64,000 nucleotides of DNA, taken from the NCBI RefSeq assembly GCF_029360725.1, contig NZ_JARKMY010000009.1, positions 186,001 to 250,000 on the forward strand, written 5' to 3'. Positions 46,762 through 55,966 of this stretch are shown in pieces. This DNA is from Chryseolinea sp. H1M3-3 (GTDB lineage Bacteria > Bacteroidota > Bacteroidia > Cytophagales > Cyclobacteriaceae). Every line of letters begins with the position of its first letter. Positions within the stretch are counted from its first letter, which is position 1. Made by a program: the position numbers and the translations under genes. The notes below the pieces were generated by a model. That model had not been told where the DNA came from. It was given only the letters and a program-made list of their open reading frames with translations, and searched no databases.

Positions 46762-49371
46762 CTACTCCGCCCGGAGACTCTTCACAGGGTTAACACGCGC
46801 CACACTGATCGTATGCCAGCTTACTGTAAGCATGGTGATGAACAACGTTCCAAATGTTGCCAAAAGAAATGTCCACCACGGTATACCTAGTCGGTATTGA
46901 AAATTTTCTAACCAGGATGAGAGTATCGTATATGCTGTGGGGACTGCGATGACGCATGATATTAAAACGAGAAGGACGAAATCCTTTGACATCAGGCGCC
47001 ATAGGTCAAACAGTGATGCACCCAGTACTTTGCGCACACCGATTTCTTTTGTACGCTGCTCGGCCATAAAGGATGATAGACCAAAAATTCCCAGACAGCT
47101 GATCAAAATCGCCAATGTAGCAAAGATAGTTGCCAGTGTACCCACGCGCTCTTCATTACCGAATTTCCTGGCATACGCTTCATCAGTAAATTCGTAGGTG
47201 AACGGGATATCTGCATTGTATTTTTTACAGACTGTCTCAATTTTATCTAAGGCTGCCGTTGTTGCGAATGTAGGATTGATCCGCATGATGAGAAAATTCT
47301 CCTCGGAAGTGCTCAGGAAATAAATGGTAGGGCTTACAGGTTCGTAAGGCGACCTAACAACAATATCGCCGATCACTCCGATAACCTCAAAAGCCTGGCC
47401 ACCCCATCGTATAGTTTCCCCGATAGGGTTTTTTAAACCCATGTATGCGACGGCAGACTCATTCAAAATTAAAGCTGTAGAATCGGACAACCTGTCTCGT
47501 GAAAAATCCCGGCCCCCTTTAATTTCCCACCCTATGGTTTCCCCATAGTCATGGGAAACGCCGTATGTCGGAAAGTCGACAGAGAGATCCGGGTCCTTAC
47601 CCTTCCAGTCAAACTGGCTACTGCTCGACCACTGTTCTGTTGTAGGCGACACAGCTTCCGCCATTGCCACGATTGCACCGCTCTTGACCAATTCAGATTT
47701 TACAACGTCAAAATGCTTGTGGATATCAGGTGACATCGGTGGTACCGCGATGAGACCATTGGCAGAATAACCAACCGGTCTATCCTTGGCATGCTTGATT
47801 TGCAGAAACACCACTGCCGTACCAACCATCAGCACGACCGAAACGGTAAACTGCACCGTGACCAACACTTTACGCGGAATGGCATGATGCCCTCCTTTGT
47901 GCACCCCTTTAATCGCTTTGCCTGCACTTATGGATGATAAATAAAGCGCAGGATAACTGCCGGCGATGAGACCAATGACAATGGTGAAAATTATGCCAAT
48001 CAGCCACCATAAAACGTTATTCCATTGCATCGACATGTTTTTACCAGCCACTGCGTTGAAGAAGGGCATCATAAGTTGCATCAGCAATAACGCCAAGGCT
48101 AGAGAAAAAAAAGCTGTGAGGATAGATTCACTGAAAAATTGGGCTACCAGCTGACTTCTTATAGATCCAATCGCTTTGCGGATCCCAACTTCCTTGGCAC
48201 GTTTTTCCGATTGGGCAGTGCTTAAGTTCATAAAGTTGATACAAGCCATCAGCAACACGAAGGAACCTACAATTCCGAAAAGCCGTACATACTGAATTCT
48301 GCCCCCCACCAATTTTCCATTTTCAAATTTGTCGTACAAATGCCATTGGCTCATCGGGTGGATAAACAATTCGGGCTTCTTTTTAGCAAGGGCTTCGCTT
48401 ACTTTTTTGAGTTTAGCATCTTTGATCTTGGCTGATGCCTCCTCGAACGTTGCGTGATCTGCCAACTGTACGTAAAGAGAAAATGCGTTAGGTCTCCATG
48501 GATCCTCCATGTGCTTGATCCATCCCGTACCATTGAAGAGCAAATCCCAGGCAGCAATGAAATGCATATCCGAAAAAATGGAGTTGGTTGGAATGTCTTC
48601 GTAAACTCCTGCAACTTTTACGGTGAACTCGCGATCAATGGTCATGATCTGTCCTATTGGATCAGCTTCACCAAAGTAGGCATTTGCAGTAGAAGCCGAT
48701 AGCAGAACAGACGAGGGATCTTTAATTGCATCGGCTGAACCGGCAAGCATGCTTAGCGTCAACATTGTCGTAAAATCAGGCTCTGCATAGAGGCCGGATT
48801 TATTCAATTTCTTTGTTTCACTTGCGAGCAAGTGCGGATACTTTCCACTGGTAAGTACCACATGAACGAAGTCGCTTCCATAATTCTTGCGGACCTCATC
48901 AGCCAACGGATAGGGTATCGAATTCCACGTTTGCACATAACCATTATTTGTAACGTTTTGGAGAACTTGGCCAATACGCTGATAATTTTTGAAATTCTTT
49001 TCGTAAGCTAACTCATTGCCAACCCACATTACAATAATCAGAACGGTCGCCATAGCTACTGAAAGTCCCGTAATGTTAATGAAGGTATGCAGTTTGTTTT
49101 TGAACATGCCACGGAGGGACGTTTTGAAATAGCTTTTATACATACAATAAGGATTTACAAAAATGAATTTAGTTTTTCGCAAAGCGAACGGTCGCAGATA
49201 GTGAATGACTTCGTACCAGATTATTAGCCGGCAAATAAAACGTGACCGGGTAAGGCGGCTCATGTCATACAATTCTTTCAAATCTCCGGTCACTTCATCC
49301 ATCAGTTCCGTACGGATGAAAATGCGGAGAATACGAAGCGGCAGTCTGGGAGGTGAATCCGTGTTTTTCAC
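46762..49371 (-). CDS. FtsX/MacB-type permease with N-terminal prefix domain
   Basis: An 869-residue inner-membrane protein. Residues 1-75 are the permease prefix domain 2 (LRIFIRTELMDEVTGDLKELYD), which marks permeases paired with PadR regulators. Then come a membrane helix (about 95-118), a MacB-like periplasmic core, helices at about 365-480, a second core and C-terminal helices with FtsX motifs (EVGIRKAIGS, EIGVRKVLGAS). The start is GTG at 49371, one base after the PadR stop. No ATPase gene is adjacent. PadR-permease pairs often respond to antimicrobial or envelope stress; that role is inference here. Confidence 0.88.
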   Translation of the reverse strand: MKNTDSPPRLPLRILRIFIRTELMDEVTGDLKELYDMSRLTRSRFICRLIIWYEVIHYLRPFALRKTKFIFVNPYCMYKSYFKTSLRGMFKNKLHTFINITGLSVAMATVLIIVMWVGNELAYEKNFKNYQRIGQVLQNVTNNGYVQTWNSIPYPLADEVRKNYGSDFVHVVLTSGKYPHLLASETKKLNKSGLYAEPDFTTMLTLSMLAGSADAIKDPSSVLLSASTANAYFGEADPIGQIMTIDREFTVKVAGVYEDIPTNSIFSDMHFIAAWDLLFNGTGWIKHMEDPWRPNAFSLYVQLADHATFEEASAKIKDAKLKKVSEALAKKKPELFIHPMSQWHLYDKFENGKLVGGRIQYVRLFGIVGSFVLLMACINFMNLSTAQSEKRAKEVGIRKAIGSIRSQLVAQFFSESILTAFFSLALALLLMQLMMPFFNAVAGKNMSMQWNNVLWWLIGIIFTIVIGLIAGSYPALYLSSISAGKAIKGVHKGGHHAIPRKVLVTVQFTVSVVLMVGTAVVFLQIKHAKDRPVGYSANGLIAVPPMSPDIHKHFDVVKSELVKSGAIVAMAEAVSPTTEQWSSSSQFDWKGKDPDLSVDFPTYGVSHDYGETIGWEIKGGRDFSRDRLSDSTALILNESAVAYMGLKNPIGETIRWGGQAFEVIGVIGDIVVRSPYEPVSPTIYFLSTSEENFLIMRINPTFATTAALDKIETVCKKYNADIPFTYEFTDEAYARKFGNEERVGTLATIFATLAILISCLGIFGLSSFMAEQRTKEIGVRKVLGASLFDLWRLMSKDFVLLVLISCVIAVPTAYTILSSWLENFQYRLGIPWWTFLLATFGTLFITMLTVSWHTISVARVNPVKSLRAE

Positions 49372-49372
49372 A

Positions 49373-49726
49373 TTAAAAGCTCATGTTAAATTTCCCGGCA
49401 AAAGCGGGGTACTGTTTCCACAGCGTAACCTTGAATTCCATAGATTCTTTCAGCACTCGTTTGCCCAGGGCTGTAATTGCATAAATTCTTTTGCGGCGCC
49501 CGCCCCGTGTGGCAGAACCTTCCCTGATCTCCGAACGTAAAAAGCCTTTTGTTTCCAGTCGATCCAGGGTTGCGTGAGCAGCACCTATGGATACGGTCCT
49601 TCCGGTTTGTGATTTAAATTCCTGTACAATGCGAAATGAATAGGCATCTTCAGCTTCCAGGATACCAATCATTAACATGATTACTTCCTCAAAATCTCCT
49701 AAACGTGTTTCAAGCATAGCTTCCAA
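49373..49726 (-). CDS. PadR-family transcriptional regulator
   Basis: A 117-residue winged-helix regulator with the PadR core: LGDFEEVIMLMIGILE, YSFRIVQEFKSQTGRTVSIGAAHATLDRLETKGFLRSE, the wing EGSATRGGRRKRIYAITALGKRVL. The short C-terminal dimerisation helix places it in subfamily 2. It is joined to the permease gene by a one-base gap, so the two are coupled and the regulator most likely controls its own operon. Ligand unknown. Confidence 0.9.
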   Translation of the reverse strand: MEAMLETRLGDFEEVIMLMIGILEAEDAYSFRIVQEFKSQTGRTVSIGAAHATLDRLETKGFLRSEIREGSATRGGRRKRIYAITALGKRVLKESMEFKVTLWKQYPAFAGKFNMSF

Positions 49727-49816
49727 TTTCCATAGGAAATATAGAAAGCTTCTGTATTTGTTCTACAAATTAGTCAGGAAATATTTTTTAGAACATATCA
49801 GGATGAAAATCGTAAA

Positions 49817-50515
49817 CTATAATTTCTCTAAAACATGTCGGTAGTCTCGGCCAACAGGAATGCAGACACCATTGACTTCTACTTCTTCCGAGGTATACGA
49901 TTCAATCTTTTTTATCGATACAATAAAAGACCGGTGAATCCGCTTAAAGAGATTGAGAGGTAACAGTGACTCAATTTCATGTGTACTGATCTTGGACAGA
50001 TATTCTTTTTTTATTGTAACGATCTTGACATACTCACGTTGACTTTCGATGTAAAGAATATCAGAAAATAAAATTCTTACTTTCTTTTTCTGAACGTTCA
50101 GAAAAAGATAATCACGCACATCATCAACCTTAGTCGTCGAGTCCTCGGCCTGATTTAGCAATGCGGGTTTAATTTTATTGACGGCAACCAGGAACCGTTC
50201 AAATTCAAATGGCTTTAATAGGTAATCGGTTACATTCAGGTTAAATCCTTCTACAGCGTATTGATGATAGGCGGTGGTAATGATAACAGCGGGTGGATGG
50301 CTAAGCGTTTTCAGGAAAGCCATCCCTTTTAATTTCGGTAGATGGATATCCAGGAAGATCAAGTCCACTGAATTGTCTCGCAAGTAATCCGTTGCGAGCA
50401 GCGCATCTTTGAATGCTCCTTTCAATTCCAGGAAAGGAACCTGCTCAATATATTCTGTCAAGACCTTTGCAGCCAAGGGTTCATCTTCGACGATAATACA
50501 GGTAATGCTAGACAT
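49817..50515 (-). CDS. LytTR-family response regulator
   Basis: A 232-residue regulator with a receiver domain (1-120; acidic pair Glu10-Asp11, phospho-acceptor Asp56 in LIFLDIHLP, Lys in YLLKPFEF) and a LytTR DNA-binding domain (about 135-232; KKKVRILFSDILYIESQREYVKI, FKRIHRSFIVSIKKIESY, IPVGRDYRHVLEKL). LytTR proteins bind direct repeats about 21 bp apart. It is translated from a start that overlaps the kinase gene by eight bases. The nearby 21-bp-spaced repeats at 51713-51762 are the natural candidate site. Confidence 0.92.
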   Translation of the reverse strand: MSSITCIIVEDEPLAAKVLTEYIEQVPFLELKGAFKDALLATDYLRDNSVDLIFLDIHLPKLKGMAFLKTLSHPPAVIITTAYHQYAVEGFNLNVTDYLLKPFEFERFLVAVNKIKPALLNQAEDSTTKVDDVRDYLFLNVQKKKVRILFSDILYIESQREYVKIVTIKKEYLSKISTHEIESLLPLNLFKRIHRSFIVSIKKIESYTSEEVEVNGVCIPVGRDYRHVLEKL

Positions 50516-51548
50516 GGCTTGCCAGATTAATTTTTAAGGAAGCTGTAAATACGCCATCACTAGGGTGAAGCGATAAATTGTAATCAGTGTACAGTAATTC
50601 AAGCTGACGCCTAAGATTTGCCAAACCGATGTTCTCTTTCACACGCTGATCAGATGAAGAAGATTCGGCAGAATTTTTAACAACAAATAATAATTGTCTG
50701 TGCTTCAAGGAAAGATGAATATCAACAAAGGGTTTGTTTCTTGTTTCTGAAACACCATGCTTAAAAGCATTTTCTGCCAGTGGTATCAACAACAAGGGAG
50801 GTATGGCTTGTTTCATATCTTCAATGTCATAGTTGAAATTTACCCGTAAGGTTTCATCATAACGCAATTGTTCCAAGGCGATGTAGTCATTCATAATTTT
50901 GAGTTCCTGTTCGATCGCGATGTATTCTCCACCAGCTTCATACAACATAAATCTTAATATTTTCGAAAGGCGCAAAATCGATTCCGGGGCAAGGTCCGAC
51001 TTATCTCTGGCCAACGAATAAATATTGTTCAGCGTATTGAATAAGAAATGGGGATTTGTTTGCGATTTAAGATAATTTAATTCTGCTTCCTGTTTTTCAA
51101 TGCGCAGTTGCTGTGCAGTCAATTTTAATTTCCGGTAGTCATGGCGGTGTATGCCAATCCCAAAAAAGAAAACAGAAAAAAAGCTCATAGGAACATAAGC
51201 CTCAACTCCATTTGATACCGATGTATAATCCTTAAAAGGCGTGTAGAGGTGGAACGCGACGCCCAACGATCGCCAACCATAAAATCCAAATGACCACGCC
51301 ATCAGGAGTACAAATATTATCAAAGGGGTAATCAGGATTTTTTTCCATGTAAACTTGATAAGGGGAAGGATACGTTCGTAGAATATGTAATTGAGGACAA
51401 TAAGATAAATGATCAGCCAACTATTATTCAATATCACTGCAAAAAAAGGCTGGCTTTGGAATAGATCTCCTAATACCGTCAGCCCTAAGTAAAATGCTCC
51501 GATCCGTAAGTAAACTTTAAACCGCTCTCTGTCGATGGGAATATTCAT
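50508..51548 (-). CDS. LytS-type (His_kinase family) membrane sensor kinase
   Basis: A 346-residue kinase with four membrane helices in the first 135 residues and no large periplasmic domain. The phospho-acceptor His167 is in SQTNPHFLFNTLNNIYSLA, the hallmark of the LytS/YehU group, and the C-terminal ATPase has ENAFKHGVSETRNKP and ENIGLANLRRQLELLY. It is cotranscribed with, and overlaps by eight bases, the LytTR regulator. Signal unknown; membrane-only sensors of this type often detect envelope changes. It diverges from the haloperoxidase-like gene. Confidence 0.9.
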   Translation of the reverse strand: MNIPIDRERFKVYLRIGAFYLGLTVLGDLFQSQPFFAVILNNSWLIIYLIVLNYIFYERILPLIKFTWKKILITPLIIFVLLMAWSFGFYGWRSLGVAFHLYTPFKDYTSVSNGVEAYVPMSFFSVFFFGIGIHRHDYRKLKLTAQQLRIEKQEAELNYLKSQTNPHFLFNTLNNIYSLARDKSDLAPESILRLSKILRFMLYEAGGEYIAIEQELKIMNDYIALEQLRYDETLRVNFNYDIEDMKQAIPPLLLIPLAENAFKHGVSETRNKPFVDIHLSLKHRQLLFVVKNSAESSSSDQRVKENIGLANLRRQLELLYTDYNLSLHPSDGVFTASLKINLASHV

Positions 51549-51712
51549 CCTGCTATTGGTACATAAATGTCGTTAAAATAATGCCCAGTTTTATGATACA
51601 CCATACGGACTTGGCATCGAGGTCTACGAAACGCATGAAAATGTCAATTAAAAAATATTAAAGCACATATCATTTCAGATAACCAGATTGGACTATCCCG
51701 CACCAATGACGC

Positions 51713-51762
51713 GTTGACATAAAACCGCTGTTTGTTGACATGACCTTGCTGTTTGTTGACAT
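51713..51762. promoter_or_regulatory. Three GTTGACAT repeats at exact 21-bp spacing (candidate LytTR operator)
   Basis: GTTGACAT occurs at 51713-51720, 51734-51741 and 51755-51762. The last two copies extend to the 15-mer GCTGTTTGTTGACAT. The 21-base period equals two helix turns and matches the 9-bp site plus 12-bp spacer of known LytTR-binding direct repeats; the core GTTnA also agrees, though flanking bases fit only in part. The array is 54 bases upstream of the haloperoxidase-like ATG and 165 bases from the LytS start. TATGCTTG at 51790-51797 is one base off a -7 box. Confidence 0.6.
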
Positions 51763-51815
51763 CTCGTTAGTGTGTGTTGCTTCCATCCGTATGCTTGTAT
51801 AAAAATACTAAGTAT

Positions 51816-53180
51816 ATGAAAAAGAGTTTACTTATTCCTGTGATCATGGTATTGATCACTCTTCATGTATCGGCACAAGTAGAGCCTGGTGCTGGCCGTT
51901 GGAAAACGTGGTTCACCCCTCCCGGTAAAACGTATCGGTTGCCCCCACCCCCTTCATACAAAGATGAAATAGCGCAGGTCCTTTTAGCACAGCGCTCCCT
52001 GGATTCTGCCGGCATGCAAAGCGTCGTACACTGGAATGCAGGAGCTCCAGGGTATTGGTGGTACAACATGGTATTTAAATTATGGATGACCGATATTACT
52101 GGCAACGGAGCGTTGGCGAATATGTTGATCGGTACAGCCATTTACGATGCTACCATTGCAGCGTGGGATACGAAGTATGCGTATAATCGCCCTCGTCCCT
52201 TTGCTGCCCACGGCAACATAAAGCTTTATAGCGCAAGGCCCGAAAGCCCTTCCTATCCGTGCGAGCACTCCGTCGCGGCGGGAGTCGCGGTCGCGCTGAT
52301 TTCACACTTCTATCCCGCCCTGACCGATTCGGTCAACCGTATGGCCCAACAGTTGATGGCATCACGGATTGCTGCCGGAACGGCTTTTCCAAGCGATACA
52401 CGCGCTGGGTTTGAACTTGGTAAGCGTATAGCCGCAATGGAAATCACGCAAACAAAAGACTTCATTACCAAAAAGAAATTTGATGGAAAAATTCCGCAGA
52501 AACCGGGCCTATGGAATGGTAAAGATCCAATGTTACCTACCGCTGGGTTTAACAAAACAGTGGTGCTCGATAGTGCAAGTCAATTTCGACCGGGGCCGCC
52601 ACCTGATTTCGCTAAGGAAATGGAGGAGCTAAAGAATTTCAAACACACATTCTATTCGCGTGCGAATGCATTTCACTATGCATCACAACCGACAGGAGAA
52701 GATTTGCTAACTAAAAAGATTTTCGAATATAATTTACACATGAATCCACCACGCGCTGCAAGAGTTTATGCTGCGACGAATGTGGCATACTACGACGCCT
52801 TTACAGCCTGTTGGGACGCCAAGTATGCTTATTGGGGAATAAGGCCAGATCAGTATGATTCTACTTACAAACCATTGATGCAAAGTCCGCCGTTCCCAGG
52901 GTATCCCTCTGGACATGCCATGATGAGTGGTGTTATAGGCGAACTATTTCCTTACTTTTTCCCATCCGAAAAAGCGTTGTTTAAAAAGATTGCCGCCGAC
53001 GGAGCAGAATCACGCTTTCACGCAGGAATCCATTTTCGTTCAGACAATGATGCCGGCTTAACACTTGGAAATAATGTGGCCAAAAAAGTCATTGAAAAGC
53101 TCAAGGCGGATGGCGCGGATAATGCGGTCACGTTGGCAAATGTGAAGAATATCAGTACCAAAACACAAAAGGCACCGTAG
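51816..53180 (+). CDS. Vanadium-haloperoxidase-like PAP2-superfamily protein
   Basis: ATG 51816 gives 454 residues with a signal peptide (MKKSLLIPVIMVLITL..., SA-Q). The helical protein has two related halves. The second half holds the full acid-phosphatase/vanadate set: KYAYWGIRP (Lys, Arg), YPSGHAMMSG (Ser, Gly, His) and ESRFHAGIHFRSDNDAG (Arg, His). The first half has a partial echo: KYAYNRPRP and YPCEHSVAAG. The same residues serve vanadate in haloperoxidases and phosphate in PAP2 phosphatases, so either activity is possible. The 21-bp repeats upstream suggest control by the divergent LytS/LytTR pair. Confidence 0.87.
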   Translation: MKKSLLIPVIMVLITLHVSAQVEPGAGRWKTWFTPPGKTYRLPPPPSYKDEIAQVLLAQRSLDSAGMQSVVHWNAGAPGYWWYNMVFKLWMTDITGNGALANMLIGTAIYDATIAAWDTKYAYNRPRPFAAHGNIKLYSARPESPSYPCEHSVAAGVAVALISHFYPALTDSVNRMAQQLMASRIAAGTAFPSDTRAGFELGKRIAAMEITQTKDFITKKKFDGKIPQKPGLWNGKDPMLPTAGFNKTVVLDSASQFRPGPPPDFAKEMEELKNFKHTFYSRANAFHYASQPTGEDLLTKKIFEYNLHMNPPRAARVYAATNVAYYDAFTACWDAKYAYWGIRPDQYDSTYKPLMQSPPFPGYPSGHAMMSGVIGELFPYFFPSEKALFKKIAADGAESRFHAGIHFRSDNDAGLTLGNNVAKKVIEKLKADGADNAVTLANVKNISTKTQKAP

Positions 53181-53268
53181 GTAAATTTCATTAGCCGGGT
53201 TGATTCAGCCGTCTCTGCGTTATTTGCGTATAGTTACATCGTAATAAATTTTGTTTCACAATTTTCCT

Positions 53269-53296
53269 TCATGTCGCCAGGTAGCTGGCGACATGA
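53269..53296. other. Perfect 28-base hairpin without a T tract
   Basis: TCATGTCGCCAG-GTAG-CTGGCGACATGA has perfect 12-bp arms around a 4-base loop. It lies 88 bases after the haloperoxidase-like stop. Neither side has a T run, so it is not a standard terminator; it may be a 3' processing or protective stem, a repeated palindrome, or an operator. Confidence 0.7.
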
Positions 53297-53458
53297 TAAG
53301 TTCAAGCACTTTATAGTTAGATAACGGATTTCGCTTCTACATTAATTTTTATCGAGTTCCATTTAGCAATCGCTTACCTATACGCTGCGGCAGGGTGATA
53401 AGATCATCTATTCACCAAACAGATTGCATTACATCATCCCGCACCTTACATTTATTTC

Positions 53459-54511
53459 ATGAGGCAGTATGATATCATCATTTATGGTTCCTACGGGTAC
53501 ACGGGTACCTTAATCGTAGGCGAATGCAGGGCAAAAGGTTTAAACATATTGCTGTCCGGCCGAAATAGTAATAAACTTACGGTACAATCAGATGCTACCG
53601 GTTATCTTTTTGAGAATGTTGATATTGAAGATGATGAGGCCTTAGTGCATCTTTTGAGAAAAGGAAAAATGGTAATTAATTGTGCTGGCCCTTTTCAGAT
53701 GACAGCCAGAAAAATGGCCGACGCCTGCTTGAAAACAGGGACGCACTACATCGACATCACCGGTGAATACAAAGTATTTGAGTTGCTCGCCGGATACGAT
53801 TCGCAGGCGCGAGCGCATAACATACTCGTTATGCCTGGTGCAGGTTTTGATGTTGTGCCTTCCGATTGCCTTGCAGTTCACCTGAAGACCCGGATGCCTT
53901 TGGCTACTCATCTGACACTTGGTTTTACGATGTCCAAAGGTGGAATTTCCAGAGGCACAGCACGCACGATGATCGAAGGATTGGGCGATGGCGGAATGAT
54001 CCGGCAGCACGGTAAACTTATTCCTGTCGCCCTGGGCGACAAGGTAATGGAGATCGACTTTGGAGACTTCAAAAAGAAAGCGATCTGTATCCCGTGGGGC
54101 GATATTTCAACTGCATGGAGAAGTACAGGTATACCAAACATTGAAGTTTATTCGGGCCAGCCAGAAAGCGCTATCCGTGCTGCGAAAATGAGCAGGTGGT
54201 TTACCTGGCTTTTGCGAAAGCCCTGGGTCAAAAGCTATTTACGAAAAAAAGTGGATGCCAGACCTGCTGGTCCTGATGATCAGAAACTCTATTCTGGAAA
54301 GAGTTATTTATGGGGGCGCGTATCCGACAATTCGGGCAACGTCGAGGAAGCAAGGCTGAAAACAATAAGTGGTTATCTTCTTACCGCAAAAACCTCCGTG
54401 CTCATTGCGAGTAAAATAATTTCTACACCTGTACGCCTAGGTTATTTTACGCCGGCTCAATATTTTGGCGAAAGCCTCATCTCCGAAGTTGAAGGAACAT
54501 CATGGACTTGA
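53459..54511 (+). CDS. Saccharopine-dehydrogenase-like / trans-acting enoyl reductase family protein
   Basis: A 350-residue protein with an N-terminal Rossmann fold (YDIIIYGSYGYTGTLIV, the GxxGxTG dinucleotide loop) and LLSGRNSNKL after the second strand. NCAGPFQ, HYIDITGEYKVF and PGAGFDVVPSDCLA are typical of the saccharopine-dehydrogenase-like group used in lipid and polyketide reduction in other phyla. Residues 155-350 form the catalytic domain. It probably reduces or epimerises a lipid-like ketone with NAD(P)H; lysine metabolism is unlikely because no lysine genes are near. It stands alone. Confidence 0.8.
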   Translation: MRQYDIIIYGSYGYTGTLIVGECRAKGLNILLSGRNSNKLTVQSDATGYLFENVDIEDDEALVHLLRKGKMVINCAGPFQMTARKMADACLKTGTHYIDITGEYKVFELLAGYDSQARAHNILVMPGAGFDVVPSDCLAVHLKTRMPLATHLTLGFTMSKGGISRGTARTMIEGLGDGGMIRQHGKLIPVALGDKVMEIDFGDFKKKAICIPWGDISTAWRSTGIPNIEVYSGQPESAIRAAKMSRWFTWLLRKPWVKSYLRKKVDARPAGPDDQKLYSGKSYLWGRVSDNSGNVEEARLKTISGYLLTAKTSVLIASKIISTPVRLGYFTPAQYFGESLISEVEGTSWT

Positions 54512-54704
54512 GCTGCAAAGCGCACAGCAGACTACTGTATATAGAAAGGATTTAATAGACCTATTTGCCGCGTCTTTAAATAGTTATTACAGCTAATGTC
54601 TATAATGATAATTGTTTAAGACACTTTCCAAAAACACCGACTTATAATATCTATTTCTTTTTTTGGCTAACGACTGTATATTGTCGAATCTCAAACATCC
54701 TATT

Positions 54705-55787
54705 ATGAAATTCCAGCTACTGTTTATTCTTTTCATGCTTTCGCTGGTGTCTTGTGGTCCTAAAAATTCAACAGAATTGGAGGACGATAACCATGCTGAC
54801 GAATCTTTCAAAATTCAACGAGGAACTAACATTGCGCACTGGCTGTCTCAAAGCGACAAAAGGGGTGAAGAACGAGCAGCTTTTTTTACACAGAAAGATA
54901 TTGCATTTATAGACTCAGCCGGCTTTGATCATATACGGTTGCCCGTGGATGAAGAGCAACTGTGGGACGAGTCGGGAAAGCGTAATGACGATGCATTTAG
55001 TCTCCTGAAAAATTGTTTAACCTGGTGTAGTGACGCCGGCCTTCGTGTAGTGCTCGACCTTCATATTTTGCGTTCGCATCATTTTAACGAAGACGAAAAA
55101 CCATTATGGACTGATCCCCTGGAACAAGATAAATTAATTGCGTTGTGGAAAGATCTTTCAAGTGCCGTTGATGAATGGCCCAATGCTATGGTAGCGTATG
55201 AATTCATGAATGAACCTGTTGCAGACGACGCAGAAGAATGGAACCGTTTACTCAGTCGCGTAAGAGACTCCATCAGGGCTTGGGAACCAGAACGCACACT
55301 CGTTATAGGCTCTAACCGCTGGCAATCGGCAAATACATTTGACCAATTAAAGGTTCCAGCAGGCGATAAAAATATTATCTTGAGTTTTCATTTCTACGAG
55401 CCATTTCACCTGACACATTACCAGGCATCCTGGACAGATTTAAAAGATTTTCAAGGCGAGGTTCATTATCCGGGCCAAATTGTTGCGGGTGGTAAAACGC
55501 AGGAAGAGCAAAGAATTTATAATCGTGATACCCTTGAAAATATGATGCAAAAGCCTATCCATCTTGCGAGAACATTAGGCTTACCGTTGTATTGCGGCGA
55601 ATTTGGAGTAATTAATAAGAGTCCGGTTAAAGATAAGCTGGCCTGGTACAATGACATGGTCGCTATTTTTGAAAAGAACGGCATTGCTTATGCAAACTGG
55701 AATTACAAAGCTGGATCATTTGGTATCGTAGACGCACAATTAAAGCCTGACGTTCCTATGGTAGAATCGCTTGTAGGTAAGCGTTAG
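54705..55787 (+). CDS. Glycoside hydrolase family 5 (cellulase-like) lipoprotein
   Basis: ATG 54705 gives a 360-residue protein whose lipobox VSCG places Cys17 at the mature N-terminus. The (beta/alpha)8 barrel has RGTNIAHWL at the first strand, GFDHIRLPVDEEQLW, the general acid Glu170 in EFMNEPV, SFHFYEPF and the nucleophile Glu299 in YCGEFGV, then NWNYKAGSFGI. All conserved GH5 catalytic residues are present. It should cleave a beta-glucan or mannan at the cell surface. No SusC/SusD pair is near, so it is not part of a visible polysaccharide locus. Confidence 0.92.
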   Translation: MKFQLLFILFMLSLVSCGPKNSTELEDDNHADESFKIQRGTNIAHWLSQSDKRGEERAAFFTQKDIAFIDSAGFDHIRLPVDEEQLWDESGKRNDDAFSLLKNCLTWCSDAGLRVVLDLHILRSHHFNEDEKPLWTDPLEQDKLIALWKDLSSAVDEWPNAMVAYEFMNEPVADDAEEWNRLLSRVRDSIRAWEPERTLVIGSNRWQSANTFDQLKVPAGDKNIILSFHFYEPFHLTHYQASWTDLKDFQGEVHYPGQIVAGGKTQEEQRIYNRDTLENMMQKPIHLARTLGLPLYCGEFGVINKSPVKDKLAWYNDMVAIFEKNGIAYANWNYKAGSFGIVDAQLKPDVPMVESLVGKR

Positions 55788-55966
55788 CCTACGCTTTTAC
55801 CTGATTGCCAAGATACCTTTGAATAATTTTCCGAAAATCAATTCTCCCATGAAGAGACACTTTGGAAATTTCGCCATCAAAGGGGAGGCAGGTATCTACA
55901 TAATTCTGTGGATTGATGAAATATTTTCTGCATTTGCTTTAAAACACATCTGTTACATCCGATAGA

